18,327 nucleotides of DNA, taken from assembly GCA_902608305.1 (NCBI GenBank), contig CACLNK010000017.1, positions 1 to 18,327 of the forward strand, written 5' to 3'. Origin of the DNA: an uncultured Pelagibacteraceae bacterium. Lineage in GTDB: Bacteria > Pseudomonadota > Alphaproteobacteria > Pelagibacterales > Pelagibacteraceae. The translations under genes and the position numbers were made by a program. Shown piece after piece: positions 1-6,052 of the stretch. The stretch's first letter is position 1, and every line of letters starts with the position of its first letter. Below the pieces are notes generated by a model. It was given only the letters and a program-made list of their open reading frames with translations. It made no database searches and was not told the DNA's origin.

Positions 1-534
1 CTTACTTATCTAAAATCTAAATTATTATTACCAGAAACTGACGAAGAAGAATTTAAAGCTTTAGAAGTTGCGGAAAAGTTAAAATTACAATTAAAAAAGT
101 TAGAATTAATAAGATTGCTATCAGATCAAATGCTAAAGAGAAAAAGATTAGGTAGAGATGTATTTATGAGAGGCATTAAAGGAAAAATGACATCTATTTA
201 TAATTCAAATTATTCTCTAACACTGTATGAACTTTTAAAAAGTTATTCATCAATAGTTATGAAAAAAGATTTTCAACGAATTAATATTCCTAAATTACCT
301 GTCTTAACAACCGAAGATGGTATTAATAGAATTAAGGAATTTTTTGGTAATCTTTTAGATTGGAAAAATATTAAAGATTTAATACCTAATAGTTTTTCTT
401 CTAAAAAAAATTTAAGAAAAAGTGGTATAGCTGGCTTGTTAGCTGGTTCTTTAGAATTAGTTAAAGAAGGTAATTTAATTATAAAGCAAAATAAACTTTT
501 TGATGATATTTATATCAAAGAAAATAATGAATAA
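1..534 (+). CDS. scpA: Segregation and condensation protein ScpA, C-terminal part (5' end outside window)
   Basis: ScpA is the kleisin subunit that bridges Smc heads and binds ScpB in the bacterial condensin. The reading frame is open from base 1, so the gene starts before the window; TTG or ATG codons near 115-130 are internal. The first visible residues (LTYLKSKLLLPE) match the conserved helical segment of ScpA, followed by a Glu/Lys-rich helix. The end (GIAGLLAGSLELVKEGNLIIKQ) is the C-terminal winged-helix segment that contacts the Smc head. About 177 residues are visible of a protein usually near 250. It overlaps the likely scpB start by 8 bases, so the two are translationally coupled, as in relatives. 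Assignment rests on recognised family motifs and on the adjacent scpB. Confidence 0.9.
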   Translation, partial: LTYLKSKLLLPETDEEEFKALEVAEKLKLQLKKLELIRLLSDQMLKRKRLGRDVFMRGIKGKMTSIYNSNYSLTLYELLKSYSSIVMKKDFQRINIPKLPVLTTEDGINRIKEFFGNLLDWKNIKDLIPNSFSSKKNLRKSGIAGLLAGSLELVKEGNLIIKQNKLFDDIYIKENNE

Positions 535-934
535 ACCTAAAAATAATAAAAATAACGTTGTAAAATTTCCATCCAATCTAGATAAAGGAGAGAGAGAAGT
601 TGAAGCTATTTTGTTTGCTGCAGGAGAGCCGTTAAATATAGATACTATAGAGTCTAAGATTTCAAAAAAAATCAACGTATTAAAAACACTCAAAAAACTT
701 CAACAAACATATTCAAATAGAGGCATAAATTTAATTTGTATTTCAAACAAATGGTCTTTTAGAACAGCGCAAAATCTCTCAAATTTAATGTCTCAACAAA
801 AGTCAGTAGAAAAAAAACTATCACAAGCCGCTATAGAAACCTTAGCTATTATTGTTTATCACCAACCTGTTACTAGAGCAGAAATTGAAGAAATTAGAGG
901 AGTCGCTTTTGGCCTTCATAAACAAATTTTTTAA
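527..934 (+). CDS. scpB: Segregation and condensation protein ScpB, 3' end lost at a sequence junction
   Basis: ScpB dimers bind ScpA in the Smc-ScpAB chromosome condensation complex. The ATG at 527 is preferred over a TTG at 500 because it overlaps the scpA stop (532-534) and leads into a Lys/Asn-rich tail before the conserved EREVEAILFAAGEPL segment. The first winged helix and the hallmark QPVTRAEIEEIRGVA are intact. After GVAFG, about residue 130, the family pattern stops: the remaining residues (LHKQIF) are antisense to argS and end at a stop at 932-934. The usual length is about 180-220 residues, so the second winged helix is incomplete. The truncation coincides with the argS truncation on the other strand and probably reflects a joined or rearranged sequence rather than a working short protein. 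Confidence 0.85.
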   Translation: MNKPKNNKNNVVKFPSNLDKGEREVEAILFAAGEPLNIDTIESKISKKINVLKTLKKLQQTYSNRGINLICISNKWSFRTAQNLSNLMSQQKSVEKKLSQAAIETLAIIVYHQPVTRAEIEEIRGVAFGLHKQIF

Positions 935-1778
935 CTTTTAATTCTTTAACAACTTTTTCTACTTCTTTGTTTTTAATTATGTCACTTTCTCTAACAAAAT
1001 TATCATGTTTAATGCCTAAATTATTAAGATTTAGTTTGACTAATTTTAATGACTGTTCAATTGATAATTTTGTTAATACTGTTGAAATACTTTGAAATTT
1101 ACTAAAATCCATTTTTTTGTTTTCGTCTATAATATTGTTGGCAATTTCTATAATATAATCACCCGGATAGAGATTGTTGTCATCTGTAGGAAATTTTTCC
1201 TTATTAAGGATTTCTCTTATTCGCAAATAAACAGACTTTGTAAAATTAATGATTTGATTGCCAGAATCATTTACATAATATTCTTTAACAACTTCATGAT
1301 TATTAAAGACTAGAATATTTGAAATAACATCGCCTAATATAGCACCTCTACAATGTCCTACGTGGAGTGGACCAGTAGGGTTCGCAGAAACAAATTCAAT
1401 AAGGTATTTTTGTTTTTTTTGTTTGTAATTTGACCCATAAACTAAATTACTACTAATAATATTTTTTAAAAATTCATTCCAAAAATTTTGTTGAAATTTA
1501 ATATTAATAAAACCTGGTTTGGCAACAGTAATGGAATTAATATTAGCATCATTCTTTTTGATTAATTCTATAAAAATATTGGCTAAATCAATTGGCGATT
1601 TTTGATTAATTTTAGAAAGCACCATAGCAACATTTGTTGAAATGTCGCAATTAAATTGCTTTGGTGGAATATCGACATTTATTGCATCAAGATTATCAGG
1701 AATTTTTAAAATATCTTTTTTCTGTTGATCTATAACAATTTTTTTTATTTTATCTAAATAAATATCAAAAATATTCAT
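894..1778 (-). CDS. argS: Arginyl-tRNA synthetase ArgS, N-terminal half only (truncated)
   Basis: ArgS charges tRNA-Arg with arginine in the cytoplasm. The N-terminal additive domain (about residues 1-110) is followed by the class I signature SANPTGPLHVGH, with the HIGH-type motif HVGH at residues 139-142. The frame continues through YYVNDSGNQ, a typical ArgS segment, and reaches VKKFVYEG. It then runs into GQKRLL and a stop at 894-896, where the DNA is the complement of scpB. Only 294 of about 560-580 residues remain; the rest of the catalytic domain with its KMSK-like loop and the anticodon-binding domain are missing. Its ATG overlaps the dgt stop by 4 bases (ATGA), as expected for a dgt-argS operon. 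ArgS is essential, so this copy cannot be the only functional one unless the junction is an artefact. Confidence 0.9.
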   Translation of the reverse strand: MNIFDIYLDKIKKIVIDQQKKDILKIPDNLDAINVDIPPKQFNCDISTNVAMVLSKINQKSPIDLANIFIELIKKNDANINSITVAKPGFINIKFQQNFWNEFLKNIISSNLVYGSNYKQKKQKYLIEFVSANPTGPLHVGHCRGAILGDVISNILVFNNHEVVKEYYVNDSGNQIINFTKSVYLRIREILNKEKFPTDDNNLYPGDYIIEIANNIIDENKKMDFSKFQSISTVLTKLSIEQSLKLVKLNLNNLGIKHDNFVRESDIIKNKEVEKVVKELKVKKFVYEGQKRLL

Positions 1779-2893
1779 TTTGTATTTTTATATAAATTAA
1801 TAGCATATCTATCAGTCATTCCTGATATAAAATCAGCTATTGCTCTATTTTTATCTTCTTTCAATTGTTTTCTATTCAAAAATTTATTGGGTTTTTTAGA
1901 TATCAAAGAGTATAAATTTTTGACTATTTTTTTCCCATTATTATTCTTAATTAATACATTTTTATTGTTATACATTTTTTTTCTCAAAAATAATCTAATT
2001 TCTTTTTCGATATTTTTAAATTTATTAGAAAAACAAACTATTTGACTAGTCGAAGAATAAACATTTTGTATATTTTTAATTCTGTTTTTTTTAAAATTTT
2101 GCATAGTGTTTTTAATTAAATCTTTAACCATTAAATCAATCGAATCTCTTATTATTTGATATATTAAAATATTATTATTATTATTTTTTATATTTTTTTT
2201 GTGGAAAGAATGAATTTCTTTAAAAAAACTAATTTCGATTAAATCATTTAGTTTAAATAATTTTGCTTTTATTCCATCTTGGATGTCATGATTATTGTAA
2301 GCTATATCATCTGATATGGATGAAATTTGCGCTTCTAAAGATGGCGATTTTTTATAATGTATTTTTTTTTTAAAATTTTTTAGTCCAATAATTTCGTCAA
2401 TTTGTGACGTGTTAAATATTGATCCGTTGTGTTTAAGTAAGCCATCTAAAGTTTCTACTGTTAAATTTAAACCTCTAAATTTTAGATATCTGTTTTCTAA
2501 AAACATAACTATACGTAATGTTTGTAAATTATGATCAAATCCACCATTATGAGACATACAATCATTTAGAGCTTCTTCTCCAGCATGTCCAAAGGGAGTA
2601 TGACCAAGGTCATGCGCTAAACTTAATGTTTCAGCCAAATCATCATTTAAGTGTAGATATTTTGCTATAGATCGAGCAATTTGCGCAACTTCAATAGAAT
2701 GAGTAATTCTTGTTCTATAATGATCTCCTTCTGTATTAACAAAAACCTGCGTCTTATGTTTTAATCTTCTAAATGAGGCACTATGAACTATTCTATCTCT
2801 GTCCCTTTGAAAGGGTGTTCGATATTGATTATTGCTTTCTTTAAAAATACGCCCTTTGCTTTTAAATAAACCTAAATTTGCGAATTTTTTCAT
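1775..2893 (-). CDS. dgt: Deoxyguanosinetriphosphate triphosphohydrolase-like protein (HD domain dNTPase)
   Basis: Hydrolyses dNTPs to deoxynucleosides and triphosphate, helping balance the DNA precursor pool. The conserved N-terminal block (YRTPFQRDRDRIVHSASFRR) is followed by the HD metal site: H65 in RITHSIEVA, the H94-D95 pair in LAHDLGHTPFGHAGE, and further histidines at 98 and 103. The middle (GFDHNLQTLR, then DDIAYNNHDIQDG) and the C-terminal ADFISGMTDRYA also match the family. At 372 residues it is complete and close to the usual 380-400 of alphaproteobacterial type 2 dGTPases. It runs directly into argS with a 4-base overlap and is divergent from erpA across 50 bases, the arrangement usual in alphaproteobacteria. 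Confidence 0.93.
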   Translation of the reverse strand: MKKFANLGLFKSKGRIFKESNNQYRTPFQRDRDRIVHSASFRRLKHKTQVFVNTEGDHYRTRITHSIEVAQIARSIAKYLHLNDDLAETLSLAHDLGHTPFGHAGEEALNDCMSHNGGFDHNLQTLRIVMFLENRYLKFRGLNLTVETLDGLLKHNGSIFNTSQIDEIIGLKNFKKKIHYKKSPSLEAQISSISDDIAYNNHDIQDGIKAKLFKLNDLIEISFFKEIHSFHKKNIKNNNNNILIYQIIRDSIDLMVKDLIKNTMQNFKKNRIKNIQNVYSSTSQIVCFSNKFKNIEKEIRLFLRKKMYNNKNVLIKNNNGKKIVKNLYSLISKKPNKFLNRKQLKEDKNRAIADFISGMTDRYAINLYKNTK

Positions 2894-2910
2894 ACTTTAA
2901 TTTGAATAAA

Positions 2911-2928
2911 TTACTATTATATTAGTAA
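2911..2928. promoter_or_regulatory. Inverted repeat in the dgt-erpA divergent promoter region
   Basis: TTACTA and TAGTAA form a perfect 6-bp inverted repeat around a 6-base AT spacer, centred in the 50-base gap between two divergent start codons. Both promoters must lie in or near this gap, so a symmetric site here could be an operator or overlapping -10 elements. It does not match an Fe-S or iron regulator box that I know. AT-rich sequence produces such repeats by chance. Confidence 0.3.
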
Positions 2929-2943
2929 TAACAGTGTTGCTAT

Positions 2944-3261
2944 ATGATTAAAGAAATTAAATTTACAGATAACGCAATAAAACAGATTAATCATTTATTG
3001 TCTCAAAAGGATAATAAGGATTTTTTTAGAATCGCCATTAAGGGTGGTGGTTGTTCTGGTTTTAAATACGATTTTTCTTTTGATAAAAATCCTCAGAAAG
3101 AAGATTTAAAGTTTAATAATATTCTTATTGATAAAGCTTCTGCAGATCTTTTAAAAGGATCTGAAGTTGATTTTGTTTCTGAATTAATCGGAGATTCATT
3201 TAAAATTTCAAATCCACAGAGTAAATCTTCCTGTGGTTGCGGTGTTTCCTTCTCTCTTTAA
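2944..3261 (+). CDS. erpA: Iron-sulfur cluster insertion protein, ErpA/IscA (HesB) family
   Basis: A-type carrier that accepts Fe-S clusters and delivers them to apo-enzymes. The three invariant cysteines of the family are present: C37 in GGGCSGF, and C97 and C99 in the C-terminal CGCG motif. At 105 residues it has the standard length. The position beside dgt and xthA is the one where alphaproteobacteria carry the erpA paralogue rather than the isc-operon iscA, so erpA is preferred. The ATG at 2944 lacks a clear Shine-Dalgarno sequence and follows an AT-rich divergent promoter region. The stop codon overlaps the xthA start (TAATG), so the two are likely translated in a coupled way. A client in this window may be IlvD, an Fe-S enzyme (inference). 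Confidence 0.9.
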   Translation: MIKEIKFTDNAIKQINHLLSQKDNKDFFRIAIKGGGCSGFKYDFSFDKNPQKEDLKFNNILIDKASADLLKGSEVDFVSELIGDSFKISNPQSKSSCGCGVSFSL

Positions 3262-4037
3262 TGATTATTAGCTCCTGGAATGTGAATTCCGTAAGGGCTC
3301 GTATCGAAAATATCAAAGAATATATAAAAAAATTCTCCCCAGATATTATTATGATACAAGAAATCAAAACACCAAATGAGACCTACCCATATGAAGATAT
3401 TAAATCATTAAAATATGAAAATTATGTATATGGTCAAAAAAGTTATAACGGTGTTGCAATTATTTCAAAAACAAAATTAAATAATATTCAAACCGATATA
3501 TTTAAAGATAAAAATAAACAATCAAGAATAATTTCAGCTGAATTAAAATATAAAAATAAGAATATAAATTTAATTAATATTTATACACCTAATGGAAATC
3601 CTATTGATACAGAAAAATATGATTATAAACTTTACTGGCTAGATAAATTAATTAAAAAAATAAAATCTTTATCTAAAGAAAATGAAAATATAATTATTGG
3701 TGGTGATTTTAATATAATTCCTTCTGCAGAAGATGTTCACAATCCAAAAAACTATGAAAATGATGCATTATTTAGATTAGAAATAAGAAAAAAATTAAGA
3801 GAGTTAGTTAATTTAGGTTTCCATGATGCCTATAGATACATACATCCTGAAAAAGAAGGATATACATTTTGGGACTATACAAGTGGTGCTTGGCAAAAAA
3901 ATAATGGAATGCGAATTGACCATTTTTTAGTATCTAGTTCACTGATTAATATAATTAAAGACGTTAAAATAAATAAATTTCCACGTGGTAGACAAAAACC
4001 TTCAGACCATACACCTATTGAAATTGAATTAACTTAA
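3261..4037 (+). CDS. xthA: Exodeoxyribonuclease III (AP endonuclease family)
   Basis: Base-excision-repair AP endonuclease with 3'-5' exonuclease activity. Motifs in order: SWNVNSVRAR at the N terminus, the catalytic metal-binding glutamate in MIQEIKT, YNGVAIISK, GGDFNIIPSAEDVHNP (catalytic Asp and Asn), then WDYTSGAWQKNNGMRIDHFLVS, and the C-terminal PSDHTP carrying the catalytic Asp-His pair. The ATG at 3261 shares its A with the erpA stop and puts SWNVNSV at the usual distance from the N terminus. An upstream TTG at 3237 would add residues encoded inside erpA and is not favoured. Length is 258 residues, normal for the family. The 3' end overlaps the convergent dehydrogenase gene by 9 bases. 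Confidence 0.93.
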   Translation: MIISSWNVNSVRARIENIKEYIKKFSPDIIMIQEIKTPNETYPYEDIKSLKYENYVYGQKSYNGVAIISKTKLNNIQTDIFKDKNKQSRIISAELKYKNKNINLINIYTPNGNPIDTEKYDYKLYWLDKLIKKIKSLSKENENIIIGGDFNIIPSAEDVHNPKNYENDALFRLEIRKKLRELVNLGFHDAYRYIHPEKEGYTFWDYTSGAWQKNNGMRIDHFLVSSSLINIIKDVKINKFPRGRQKPSDHTPIEIELT

Positions 4038-5027
4038 AGATTTAATTTTATTTACTAGTTCTTCGTTAATATTTCGTGGACCTTTATCTAATCTATTTTT
4101 ATGTCTTCTTTCACCCGGAAGTCTAACTCCATCCATAGATTTCATCTTGTTAAAAAATTCATCTGAATGATTGTTCCAATCATTTCCAGATGATTTATCA
4201 GGTGATATTGCCAATATAAATTCACCACCACTAGGGGGTCCACCATCATTATTATCTTTTGCAGCTGTCTCAAAACTAAAATTATCACCAACTAAAGCAC
4301 CAGCTAATAATTCAACCATCATGGCAATTCCTGAACCCTTGTAACCTCCAAAGGGTAGTAATACTCCACCATCAGCTATTTCTCCTGGATCTGTAGTTTC
4401 TTTACCATCTTTGTTTAGACCAGTTCCTAATGGAACTTTATGCCCTTCTCTTTTAGCAACTTGAACTTCTCCCATTGCCATTGAAGCTGTAGCCATATCG
4501 TAAACAACTGGAGTTTTTCCTGGTCTTGGCCAAGCAAAAGATATTGGGTTTGTTCCAAATAAAGGTTTTGTTGCACCAGCAGGTGCTACTGCGGGCTTAT
4601 AAGAAGTACATGCAAAAGCAACTAAGCCTTGTTCGGCAATCATTTCAGTTTCAGGCCACATAGCAGCCATATGATGAGAATTATTTATAGCTAAAACAGC
4701 TACTCCATTTTCTTTAGCAGCTTTTATTAATTCTGGAATACCTTTGCTTAAAACAACAGGTGCTAAACAATTATTTCCTAAAACTTTAATTACACTTGGT
4801 GATATTTTTTTTACTTCAGGTTCCCCTTTGCCGTTTATTTTTCCGCTTTTAAGCCCAGAAACATAAGCTGGTAATCTAAATAAACCATGAGATAAAGAAC
4901 CATCTCTTTCGGCTTTCATTATCAGTTCAGCAAGAATTGATGCAGTTTCATCATCACATCCATTAGCTAAAAGAGTTTTTTTAGCTAAATTATAAATCTC
5001 ATCTAATGTGAGGGAAACTGTTTTCAC
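4029..5027 (-). CDS. Ldh2/malate-lactate dehydrogenase family oxidoreductase, possibly a DpkA-like cyclic imine reductase
   Basis: Member of the NAD(P)-dependent malate/L-lactate/ureidoglycolate dehydrogenase family, not the classical Rossmann Ldh/Mdh type. Family marks are DGSLSHGLFRLPAYV near residue 55, INNSHHMAAMWPETE near residue 115, GTNPISFAWPR and the glycine-rich LPFGGYKGSGIAMMVELL. The paired histidines and the following MWPETE resemble DpkA enzymes, which reduce delta1-piperideine-2-carboxylate and delta1-pyrroline-2-carboxylate in D-lysine, D-proline and hydroxyproline catabolism. I infer that activity with moderate confidence; a hydroxy-acid dehydrogenase remains possible. It begins at GTG 5025-5027, since an in-frame stop lies four codons upstream and no better start is visible. 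It is third in the unit led by zur, and a 27-base inverted repeat ends on its start codon. Confidence 0.8.
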   Translation of the reverse strand: MKTVSLTLDEIYNLAKKTLLANGCDDETASILAELIMKAERDGSLSHGLFRLPAYVSGLKSGKINGKGEPEVKKISPSVIKVLGNNCLAPVVLSKGIPELIKAAKENGVAVLAINNSHHMAAMWPETEMIAEQGLVAFACTSYKPAVAPAGATKPLFGTNPISFAWPRPGKTPVVYDMATASMAMGEVQVAKREGHKVPLGTGLNKDGKETTDPGEIADGGVLLPFGGYKGSGIAMMVELLAGALVGDNFSFETAAKDNNDGGPPSGGEFILAISPDKSSGNDWNNHSDEFFNKMKSMDGVRLPGERRHKNRLDKGPRNINEELVNKIKSLS

Positions 5028-5051
5028 AGATAGTATTTAATATTATCTGTG
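5025..5051 (-). promoter_or_regulatory. 27-base inverted repeat spanning the upstream stop and the GTG start
   Basis: The arms CACAGATA and TATCTGTG are perfect and continue inward for another four matched positions after one mismatch, giving 13-base arms around one central base (5038). In the minus-strand mRNA this hairpin would include the stop codon of the membrane-protein gene (5043-5045) and the GTG of the dehydrogenase. It could gate initiation, with ribosomes arriving from upstream melting it, or act as a weak internal terminator or operator. Only the symmetry is observed; the role is inference. Confidence 0.45.
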
Positions 5052-5441
5052 CTTTCTTTTCAAATCCTTTTTAAGATCTTCGTGATCACCTACAACTGTA
5101 TGGTATCTACTCTTTGTTACATACTTTTCTAAAAAAGGTACTGCCGTTAAAGGTAAAAATCCTCCAATGACTATTCCAAAAGCTGCACTTTTTAAATGAG
5201 GATCAGCTAAAGCAGCTATAAAGTCAGCAATTATATGCGCCAAAACAATTCCAATTATTCCAGCAATAGCACCATTAGATATTATTTTTAATAAACGATT
5301 AATGCTCCAACCAGAATAAAAACCAATTAGTGGTATTAAAGTATGTATGAAGCCAAAAATCATACCTCTTAATATGCTATGCTCTTCTATTAATTCTTCT
5401 AAAAAATGAAGAAATTCTGGTAATTCGTGTGCGTGTTCCAT
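5043..5441 (-). CDS. Small His/Glu-rich integral membrane protein of the zur operon, family not recognised
   Basis: I do not recognise this 132-residue protein. The N-terminal 22 residues are rich in acidic residues and histidine (H3, H5, H12, H21), which could bind a metal. Three hydrophobic helices follow, at about residues 23-45, 52-78 and 86-105, with polar groups inside or at their edges: H34 in GFIHTLIP, and H69 and D73 in LAHIIADF. The tail is basic with further histidines. The ATG is preceded by a good ribosome-binding site (AAGGA at 5450-5454). It lies 12 bases after zur and 15 before the dehydrogenase gene, so zinc-dependent expression is likely. A role in zinc or other divalent metal handling is an inference from context and the His-rich N terminus. 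It does not show ZIP, CDF, NRAMP or CbtA signatures. Confidence 0.7.
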   Translation of the reverse strand: MEHAHELPEFLHFLEELIEEHSILRGMIFGFIHTLIPLIGFYSGWSINRLLKIISNGAIAGIIGIVLAHIIADFIAALADPHLKSAAFGIVIGGFLPLTAVPFLEKYVTKSRYHTVVGDHEDLKKDLKRKHR

Positions 5442-5453
5442 TTTTATTATCCT

Positions 5454-5843
5454 TTAGTTACATTTTTGACAAATAGTTGAAATTTCAATTTCAAAATTTG
5501 AAAAATTATATTTTTCTTTAGTTTTAATATTGTTAAATAATTTAGAGAAAATATTTGGGTTTAATTCTTCAGTTTTTTCACATTTTTTACAAACGGCTAC
5601 TGCTGGGTTGTGTTTATCTTTAGCGCTACTATTACAAACAAAATAAGTTTTGCTTTGGTTAGACTTATGTACAACACCCATTTTTTGTAAGCTATTTAAC
5701 GATCTATAAATTGTCATAGGTTTAACATTTCTAGTTTTTTGTAATTCGCTTAATAGACGATAAGCAGTTAAACCTTTGCTATGTTTTTTTAAGACATTTA
5801 ACGCTTGTTGGTCGTTTTTATTACAACATTTAGATATTCTCAT
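5454..5843 (-). CDS. zur: Fur-family transcriptional regulator, Zur type
   Basis: Metal-responsive repressor. The N-terminal winged helix (about residues 10-60) contains LTAYRLLSELQ and KPMTIYRSLNSLQKMGVVHK, which match Zur recognition-helix sequences more than Fur. The C-terminal domain has the structural zinc cysteines C85 and C88 (CKKC) and C125 and C128 (CQKC), with H59, C70 and H78 as possible regulatory-site ligands. At 129 residues it is slightly shorter than typical Zur and lacks a His-rich tail. The start codon lies one base from a perfect palindrome that matches Zur boxes, and no Shine-Dalgarno sequence precedes it, so the mRNA is probably leaderless and the gene self-regulated. Fur or PerR are less likely given the operator and helix sequence. 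Confidence 0.82.
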   Translation of the reverse strand: MRISKCCNKNDQQALNVLKKHSKGLTAYRLLSELQKTRNVKPMTIYRSLNSLQKMGVVHKSNQSKTYFVCNSSAKDKHNPAVAVCKKCEKTEELNPNIFSKLFNNIKTKEKYNFSNFEIEISTICQKCN

Positions 5844-5878
5844 ATGTTATGTTATAACATAACAAAAACATGTGTCAA
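5843..5878 (-). promoter_or_regulatory. Predicted leaderless sigma-70 promoter of zur
   Basis: Reading the minus strand, TTGACA (5878-5873) is a consensus -35, followed by a 16-base spacer and TATAAC (5856-5851) as -10. Seven bases then separate the -10 from the A of the zur ATG at 5843, the normal distance to a transcription start. The transcript would therefore begin at or next to the start codon, which fits the absence of a ribosome-binding site. The -10 lies inside the candidate Zur box. Confidence 0.7.
5845..5864. promoter_or_regulatory. Perfect 20-bp palindrome, candidate Zur box
   Basis: TGTTATGTTATAACATAACA is an exact palindrome. Its core resembles the GTTATAnTATAAC type of operator described for proteobacterial Zur proteins. 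It lies one base upstream of the zur start codon and contains the predicted -10 hexamer, so bound Zur would block RNA polymerase. A 20-base exact palindrome is unlikely by chance even in AT-rich DNA. The same site could also influence the divergent plus-strand permease gene 189 bases away, but that is less certain. Confidence 0.85.
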
Positions 5879-6052
5879 CTTATACTTTTATACATCTAGA
5901 CAAATATTTAAAATAATATAATTGTTGATGAATCAACCTTCTTAAAAGAAAAATAATCATATTTAATCATAGACTAACCCCTTGCCACATATTAAATGGT
6001 CGTTAAGAAAAAGATTCTTATGAATTTAAAATTAAACTCTAACTAGAAAAAT
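5879..6052 (+). other. AT-rich leader region upstream of the PiT-like permease gene
   Basis: With the zur promoter this makes the longest gene-free stretch of the window (5844-6052). It holds an inverted repeat GTTGAT-GA-ATCAAC (5924-5937), a weak nested pairing around 5974-6006 (TAAC/GTTA enclosing GCCA/TGGT), and a short AAGAA/TTCTT stem near 6006-6020. No confident promoter, no recognisable riboswitch class and no coding frame with clear features was found. The last bases before the ATG lack a strong ribosome-binding site. Confidence 0.3.

Noticed and set aside
500..526. Longer ScpB start at TTG 500
   Set aside because: It would lie inside scpA coding sequence and add residues without family resemblance; ATG 527 fits the coupled overlap.
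3237..3260. Longer XthA start at TTG 3237
   Set aside because: It overlaps the conserved CGCG end of erpA; ATG 3261 gives the TAATG coupling and the usual N terminus.
5974..6020. Known riboswitch before the PiT-like gene
   Set aside because: The possible pairings are short and do not match the SAM-II, SAM-V or glycine riboswitch patterns I know, so no class is assigned.
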